Positions 60,101 to 64,000 of a stretch of 64,000 bases of DNA are shown here, piece after piece. The stretch lies in contig OZ017747.1 of the NCBI GenBank assembly GCA_963969365.1, forward strand, positions 2,542,001 to 2,606,000, in the 5' to 3' direction. How positions within the stretch are numbered: position 1 is the first letter of the stretch; each line of letters starts with the position of its first letter. Source of the stretch: Asterochloris sp. CNOR1. Its lineage: Eukaryota > Chlorophyta > Trebouxiophyceae > Trebouxiales > Trebouxiaceae. The notes below the pieces were generated by a model. That model was given only the letters and a program-made list of their open reading frames with translations, searched no databases and had not been told where the DNA came from. A program made the translations under genes and the position numbers.

Positions 60101-63100
60101 TCTGTGGGTCTACAACTGCACAGAGCTGCCTGTGGCCATCAGCCAGAGCGCAGAGCCCTTCATCCCGCTTGGGCACACAGACATGCAGGTGCGCGGCCTG
60201 CTGTGCACAGACCATCTCGCTGTCGCTCCACAGAACTCACCCAAAGTCACAGCCTCCAGCGACGCCGCGCACTGCAAGCGGCAGCAGAGTGCTGCTGGAC
60301 CTACTTGGCTGGCGCTTTCTCTGCAGCACCTCACACCCCCATGTGGCCTGTCTGTAGGCGCCCTTCACAGCTGACCAGGTGCCCATGTCCTGGCTGCGCC
60401 CCTACCAGCCTCCCAGCAGCCGGGAGCTGTCCGGGCGCAGCAGTGGGGGCACCCGCTCCGCCACCTCGCACCTCTCCCAGGCCAGCAGCCGGCAGACCAG
60501 CCTGCGCACACGCAGCCAGGGCCTGGGGGAGCTCTTCCGCACCAAGGGGGCAGTGCATCAGAGCCTAATGCACAGCTGGGCCAGCAGCGTGGGGCAGGGT
60601 CTGCAGCAGGGGGCGGACTTCCTGCCCACGCGCAAGCAGCCCACACAGTGGGTTGCTGCCTTGTGCGATGCTGAAGCAAGCAGCACGCCCCTGTTTGTGT
60701 GTGAGGCACCCAGAGCTCACTCCTGCATACGAGCATATGCATGCTGCACAGGCTCTGGCAGGCTGCTGGCGGAACTCATGACCTGCCAGGAGTTATAAGC
60801 TGCTCAGGCTGCACCCCGCATTGACACATGAAGGTGTACGGGGATGCATGCAAGGTGGTACATGGTCCCAGCACAGGCATTTGTATGTGTGTCCCGCCTG
60901 GAAGCAGGGTTGCTCAGCCCCTGCATTGCCCACAATATGGGTTTCTCACTGCGTGCAGAGATGCCTGCATGCAAGGTGGCAACATGGTCCCTGGCAGCTC
61001 CTTCCAGGTGCAGCTGCGCCTGCACGAGTCCCAAGCCCCATTTGGGCAGACCTTCTGGTCTGAGGCGGTGCACCTTGACGCCTTTGGTGGAGCCGCAGTG
61101 GTCACTGTGCCCTGCAGCGCCTCCGCGCTGCAGACGGAGAATATCAGCGCCCTCAACGTCGCTGCTCAGAAGCACCTACGGTCCTGTTACACACTGTCTG
61201 TGACTGCCAGACAGGTGGGGCTCAGTGCTGTCAATGGGACAGCTTTACATGTCAAAGCGCACACATGGTGTCTGTTCAAGGCAGCCCCCAAACATGTTCT
61301 CTCAGTGCAGCAGCCTTATGGCAGCCATTCAGGTCTGGTCTGAAGGTGCACCCAGCCACCACTTGCACAAAGGGACTAACAGCCAGCAGCAGATTTCAGA
61401 GCCGTCCCAGATGCAATCTGCCTGCAACGCTGCCTGATATGGGTGTGGCGCCCTGCTGCTGCGCATCATGCCACTGCCGCTTCAGGTCCCTCTCGAGTGA
61501 CTGCTGCAATGTCAAGGTCTACTCAGTGGCTGAAGGGTGTGGGCCCCTGATTGTACAGGTCCCGTTCATTGCCCCTTGGTCCCCTTTGTGTGTGCAGGTG
61601 GCTGACGGGTGTGGAGCCCTAGCGCTGCACATCATGCCGCGCTACGTGCTCTACAATATGATGGGCGAGATCAAGTACAAGCAGCAGGTGGGGTAGATGT
61701 GTTGAGCTTTGTGCACCAGCTATGGTCAGCAATGACCAGACATCAGAGCCTGGGAGATGTGTGGTGGCAGGCTGCTGTCACTTGCTTCAGGGCTGGTCGG
61801 CATTGACACCTGGGCACACTCGTGGCGCTTTTTGTGCACCTTCCCAGCTCAGCAGCGTCCAGACAGCAATGCTTCACGGCCAGTTGCCTAAGGCTGTGGC
61901 GGGGCTGCCATCTGCCACCTCTGTGCCGCAGGTTGATGTGCAAGGGCCTCACATTCTGCCCTCTGAGGCCTCGCCCCTCAGGCAGATTCATGGCGTGTCT
62001 GCAGGGGACGCAACAGGACTGTCGAGTACCCAGCATGCAATCCTGTCCTGTGCACTGGTTCGATGCGGCTCAGGCGTCCAAAATCTGCATTCGGCCTGCT
62101 GGCGCAGATTGGGACTGGTCACGGGGCTTTAGCCTGGACAGTCCGGGGGACATGTTCATCAAAATTCGATCCAACGAGTGAGAGCCACGCACTGCTGTGA
62201 AGATTTGTGATCCCTGTCTCCAGGGGGTGTGAGTTTCCTTTCGGCGCCAGATTGGCCTGCACCCTGCCATGCACTGGCTTGCAGTGAGTGGATGCTGCCG
62301 CGATTGTGCGATGTGCCAAGCACAAAGCACTGGGATGTGCAGACTCAGCTGCTGTGCCAGGAGACTGTCAAGCACCAACCCGCACAGTGGTCTGCTGCAT
62401 GTCAGCCGACTCGTGGTGCAGCGCTGTGAGTGCATGCAGGACCCTGTTCCATCCACCAAGTGCTGGCCTGCAGGTCAGCCAGCGACAAGAGGACCTGCCT
62501 GGCTCGCGTGGAGATCAGCCTGACTGGCAGGGCGGGGGAGGTCATGTCCATTCGACTGAGCTCCCAGGCCGTCGATGAGCAGCATGGTGGGAGCGCCAGC
62601 AGCGGCTTTGCCCCGTATGGCCTGGACAACCACACCAGCCTCTACCTTGAGTACAGGTGCAAGGCTCTTCAAGTGTCCTCTGCCAGTGTGTGAACCTGCT
62701 GTGCACCCGCAGTCTGCTGTGCAAGGCATGGTGGGCTCCTGCAATCAAGTTGTCTCACTTGCTGTGACATTGCTGCATGCACAGGCCTTTCCAGCCGGTG
62801 GCCTGCGCCAGCGTGTGCGTGTGCGTGTGCTGCTGCTGACCATTCTGTTTGCATGGCAGCCCAGTCTGCATCTGCAGCATGTGCCCTTGCCCGCATGCAG
62901 GCAGCGGGACTTCATCAGCCAGACAGACCTGCTGCAGCCCTCTTCTCGTGCAGCCTATGCCTGGGATGAGCCTGAGCAGGCCCACATGCTGCAGCTGGGC
63001 CTGGACGGCCGCATCCTGGCAGACTGCCCCCTAGACCAGGCAAGGTGGCCGTCCAGCTGCATCCAATGATATTCTTTGGTGTTGCAGTCGCTGTGTGACT

Positions 63101-64000
63101 GGCTCGTGGACAGAACACCTGAAGCTTGCTTCTCCATCTTGACTCTTGTCCTTGTGCGTCTGGATCTGTTGCATGGCCGGACTGCACCCTCGACGAGACA
63201 AGCTGTCAACCAGCTGGAGCCGGCTCTGATGTTGCTTTGTCTGGCTGTTGCACGATTCCCCAGATCTGCCTTTGCCTGCCGGCCCTCAGTCCAAACTCTA
63301 TTGAAGCCACATGTATGGTCACGAGCTTGCCAACAGCACTGTGTCCGCACCAGCCCTTTAATCATGGAGTAGGCAGCTGCCACCTTGCGCCCCTCCCCGA
63401 TGGCGTGCTGTGCATCATGCTCACCATCCAAGGCGACCCCCTGCTCCTGTGCCTGTAGGTGGGCTTCACCCAGCTGGTGACAGCTCCAGCCAACGCCATC
63501 AAGCAGCGCGCAGCAGCCACCCTGCGCCTCTCAGTCGTCTCTGACGGCGCGCGGCGGGTGCTGCGCATCATGGACACCAGCCAGTATGCCGACAGCACCC
63601 TGGCAGGCTCCTCGCTGCAGTCCCTGAGCCCAGCACCAGCCTTCTCAGAGTGGAGCAGAACGCTGAAAGCAGCCTTCAGGGCCATGGGGCAAAGGGATGC
63701 CTGGGCCAGTGATGCCGAGGGCAACAGCGGCGGCGGCGGCCCAGCCACTGGCTCTGGGGACAGGGTGGACCTGCAGCTACGGCTGGCTGGCATTGGCATG
63801 TCTCTGGTGCACAGCGATGCAGAGCTGCTGTACGGACGCTTGGCAGGGCTGCACGCCCATGCAGTGAGCAACCCTGTAGCGCACATGCTGGAGCTGGCGG
63901 TCGCTCAGATGCAGGTGAGCAAGAGTGGCTTTGCTCTGGACCTGCAGCGGCGGCTTGTGGGCACCGCTGGTGCCTGTGGAGGCAGAGGTGCTGTATGGGC
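41890..64000 (+). CDS. VPS13: VPS13-family bridge-like lipid transfer protein, partial at the 3' end
   Basis: One gene of more than 22 kb with about 30 modelled exons runs off the window. The start MLEGYISEYLASYVGQFLEV is the chorein N-terminus, beginning at ATG 41890. Firm exons that keep phase are 41890-41977, 42051-42163, 42389-42682, 43236-43361, 43500-43783, 43969-44058, 44203-44326, 44460-44686, 44961-45150, 45310-45517, 45630-45704, 45743-45892, 45996-46237, 46658-46846, 47004-47501, 47842-47952, 48256-48470, 48741-50177, 50676-50794, 53596-53824, 56063-56481 and the block 57115-63914. VPS13 proteins form a hydrophobic groove that moves phospholipids between organelles at contact sites. 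Introns starting at 42164, 43784, 45518, 54529 and 63040 need GC donors. Exons around 51,000-53,000 and 54,000-56,000 are only partly resolved, and the C-terminal ATG-C and PH-like parts are beyond the window. Confidence 0.9.
42727..42985 (+). repeat. Three decayed copies of a VPS13 chorein exon end in intron 3
   Basis: The parent exon end is 42621-42682 (CTGCAGTGGCTGGCCAACAG to CTCATCTTCCAG, then GTGGGC). Copies lie at about 42727-42790 (starts TGCAGTGG, ends CTCATCCTCTGGTGAGC), 42811-42880 (CTGCAGTGGCTGCCCAGCAG to TTTATCTGGCAG) and 42911-42985 (GTGCACTGGCTGACCGATCA to GTGCTCATCTTCAGG). The second and third have lost the GT donor. The second still reads QWLPSRLELTVSDVVFIWQ, and the third HWLTDQLDLTMSNEVLIF. 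Confidence 0.85.
47071..47118 (+). repeat. Coding GGGGCA/GAGGCA minisatellite in VPS13
   Basis: A 6-bp unit GGGGCA, shifting to GAGGCA, repeats about eight times and encodes an AG/AE dipeptide tract inside exon 47004-47501. It is probably length-variable and unstructured. Confidence 0.8.
48741..50177 (+). other. VPS13: VPS13: long low-complexity exon
   Basis: This uninterrupted 1437-bp frame contrasts with neighbouring exons of 75-250 bp. It begins like a groove repeat (MFTFWSSLERLQTSITLQDG), continues as a disordered Ala/Ser/Glu/Gln-rich linker from about 48,900 to 49,600, and returns to structured sequence (HEVRLDVGYCLLQLPLDL). Linkers of this type occur between RBG repeats in large VPS13 proteins. 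Short unrecognised introns inside it are possible. Confidence 0.65.
50990..51262 (+). repeat. Paired degenerate repeats in the VPS13 51-kb region
   Basis: CTGCTCTCCCTGCTGACTCA at 51060-51079 matches CTGCTCTCCCTGCTGACACA at 51176-51195. Nearby, TCCTGGCGCCA...GGC.TGCGC occurs at about 51000 and again at about 51232, the latter being the start of a likely exon (LAAQPEPDASHLFSQLSG). Confidence 0.6.
52590..52780 (+). repeat. Degenerate copy of a VPS13 exon start upstream of the exon
   Basis: The exon beginning near 52711 (reads DLVSASSSPSELRSSIM) contains CCTGGTGTCAGCCTCCAGCA. The upstream segment at 52597-52660 contains CCTGGTGTCGGCCACCAGCA, preceded in both by CAGGG.AGG...CAGCCCC-like sequence. 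A fainter third trace lies near 52335-52400. Confidence 0.65.
52975..53400 (+). repeat. Diverged tandem units in a VPS13 intron
   Basis: GCATGAGGCTGGCAGAC (53018), GCATGAAGCTGACGGCC (53236) and GCATGAAGCTGGCAAGCC (53324) begin similar segments with CTTGACC.CC downstream. The spacing of roughly 90-215 bp is uneven, so this is a decayed array. Confidence 0.5.
54485..55015 (+). repeat. Two exon-edge copies between adjacent VPS13 exons
   Basis: The exon end at 54489-54528 (CATGGCCTCAAGCTGGAGGC ... GACTCTGTGGCAG) is echoed at 54674-54712 (CATGGCCTCTGCTGGAGGCT ... GACAATGTGGCGG). The next exon start at 54961 (GGGGAGACAGACAGGGCGGC) is echoed with its acceptor at 54871 (GGGGAGACAGACATGGCAGC). Both copies sit in the same intron. 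Confidence 0.85.
56063..56481 (+). other. VPS13: VPS13: exon with the conserved WEPxxEPW segment
   Basis: The exon reads LVVQASLGKLALLISNDRHD, a groove strand pair, and then GMWEPLVEPWQCSVGF. W-E-P-x-x-E-P-W is a hallmark of the VPS13 central region just before the adaptor-binding domain, so it fixes both identity and frame here. Confidence 0.85.
59541..59587 (+). repeat. 17-bp direct repeat before a VPS13 exon
   Basis: GTTCACCAATCAGAGCA occurs twice, 29 bp apart, just upstream of the acceptor of exon 59607. There are no mismatches. Confidence 0.85.
60841..60885 (+). repeat. Copy of the VPS13 exon 60959 start
   Basis: GATGCATGCAAGGTGGTACATGGTCCC-type sequence here parallels the true exon start at about 60960-60995, which has a 4-bp insertion (GATGCCTGCATGCAAGGTGG, then CAACATGGTCCC). 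The copy lies in the preceding intron. Confidence 0.75.
61441..61560 (+). repeat. Two copies of the VPS13 exon 61598 start
   Basis: The parent at 61599-61645 reads GGCTGACGGGTGTGGAGCCC, then GCTGCACATCATGCCGCGC. One copy at 61441-61483 has GGTGTGGCGCCC, then GCTGCGCATCATGCCACTGC. Another at 61530-61556 has GGCTGAAGGGTGTGGGCCCC. Both precede the used acceptor. Confidence 0.8.
62901..63914 (+). other. VPS13: VPS13: C-terminal RBG segment before the window end
   Basis: Exons 62901-63039 and 63459-63914 join through a GC-AG intron. They encode AAYAWDEPEQAHMLQLGLDG, then SVVSDGARRVLRIMD and LAGIGMSLVHSDAELLYGRL. These equal the conserved 'faWDdP', 'dGptrvLrI' and 'GIGiSlVn...ElLY' blocks of VPS13 that precede the APT1/ATG-C regions, which should follow just beyond 64000. 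Confidence 0.85.

Larger units (their letters stand above)
57115..62656 (+). other. VPS13: VPS13: adaptor-binding (VAB / SHR-BD) region
   Basis: Phase-consistent exons are 57115-57346, 57873-58136, 58593-58778, 59050-59125, 59271-59444, 59607-59850, 59960-60188, 60358-60647, 60959-61214, 61598-61687, 62005-62177 and 62474-62656. Repeated beta-sandwich phrases typical of the six-repeat VAB domain appear: FWLHNLTGEAVEFW, HSACQLVNTTALVLHANLWD, VAVHNALPVTVRLEV, LWVYNCTELPVAIS, MPRYVLYNMMGEIKYKQQ, WSRGFSLDSPGDMFIKI and RVEISLTGRAGEVMSIRL. Known VAB domains bind Pro-x-Pro adaptor peptides that place VPS13 on membranes. A joining exon between 58136 and 58593 is still missing from the model. Confidence 0.82.

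Noticed and set aside
1-64000. CRISPR arrays, tRNA/rRNA genes, insertion sequences or viral insertions
   Set aside because: No regularly spaced identical repeats, tRNA cloverleaf, rRNA core motifs, transposase, reverse transcriptase or capsid-like frames were seen.

Overview
The window reads as nuclear DNA of a green alga, most likely a chlorophyte of the Trebouxiophyceae type. The evidence is GC-rich coding sequence full of CAG/CTG, genes cut into many small exons with acceptors that almost always end in TGCAG, plant-like versions of RCC2 and VPS13, and a selenocysteine-insertion factor (SBP2), which algae keep and land plants have lost. I see no bacterial operons, tRNA, rRNA, CRISPR arrays or autonomous transposons. 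Species cannot be decided from the sequence. All exon models below were built by eye, using open frames, splice-site phase and remembered family motifs. No search was run.

Layout: (1) 100-1030 (+), a small uncharacterised protein. (2) 2653-6492 (-), an SBP2-like L7Ae protein with an added U1-type zinc finger. (3) 7101-10068 (-), NDUFAF6, a complex I assembly factor. (4) 10300-15246 (+), RCC2, divergent from NDUFAF6. (5) 15297-19294 (-), an M20 peptidase of the PM20D1/carboxypeptidase S type. (6) 19374-20404 (-), a DUF6817-like protein. (7) 20545-23549 (+), a TfdA/TauD-type Fe(II)/2-oxoglutarate dioxygenase. (8,9) 23913-28153 (-) and 28641-30886 (+), a head-to-head pair of GT61/DUF563 glycosyltransferase paralogues. 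(10) 31240-34978 (+), a multi-EF-hand protein. (11) 35394-37825 (+), an unrecognised protein. (12) 37912-41611 (-), a probable ELL elongation factor. (13) 41890 to the window end (+), a very large VPS13 lipid-transfer protein gene that runs past the edge.

The genes do not form one pathway. They are ordinary housekeeping and trafficking genes packed closely (stops 50 and 86 bp apart in two convergent pairs, starts 140 to 490 bp apart in divergent pairs), while introns are comparatively long. Two genome-level features stand out. First, many introns contain decayed local copies of the edge of the neighbouring exon, often with its splice site (NDUFAF6, M20 peptidase, GT61-1, the 35-kb gene, and many places in VPS13). 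Second, about 10 of the roughly 115 introns I modelled need GC-AG splicing with an AG|GCAAG-like donor, and four of these lie in one gene, GT61-2, whose inverted sister uses only GT-AG.
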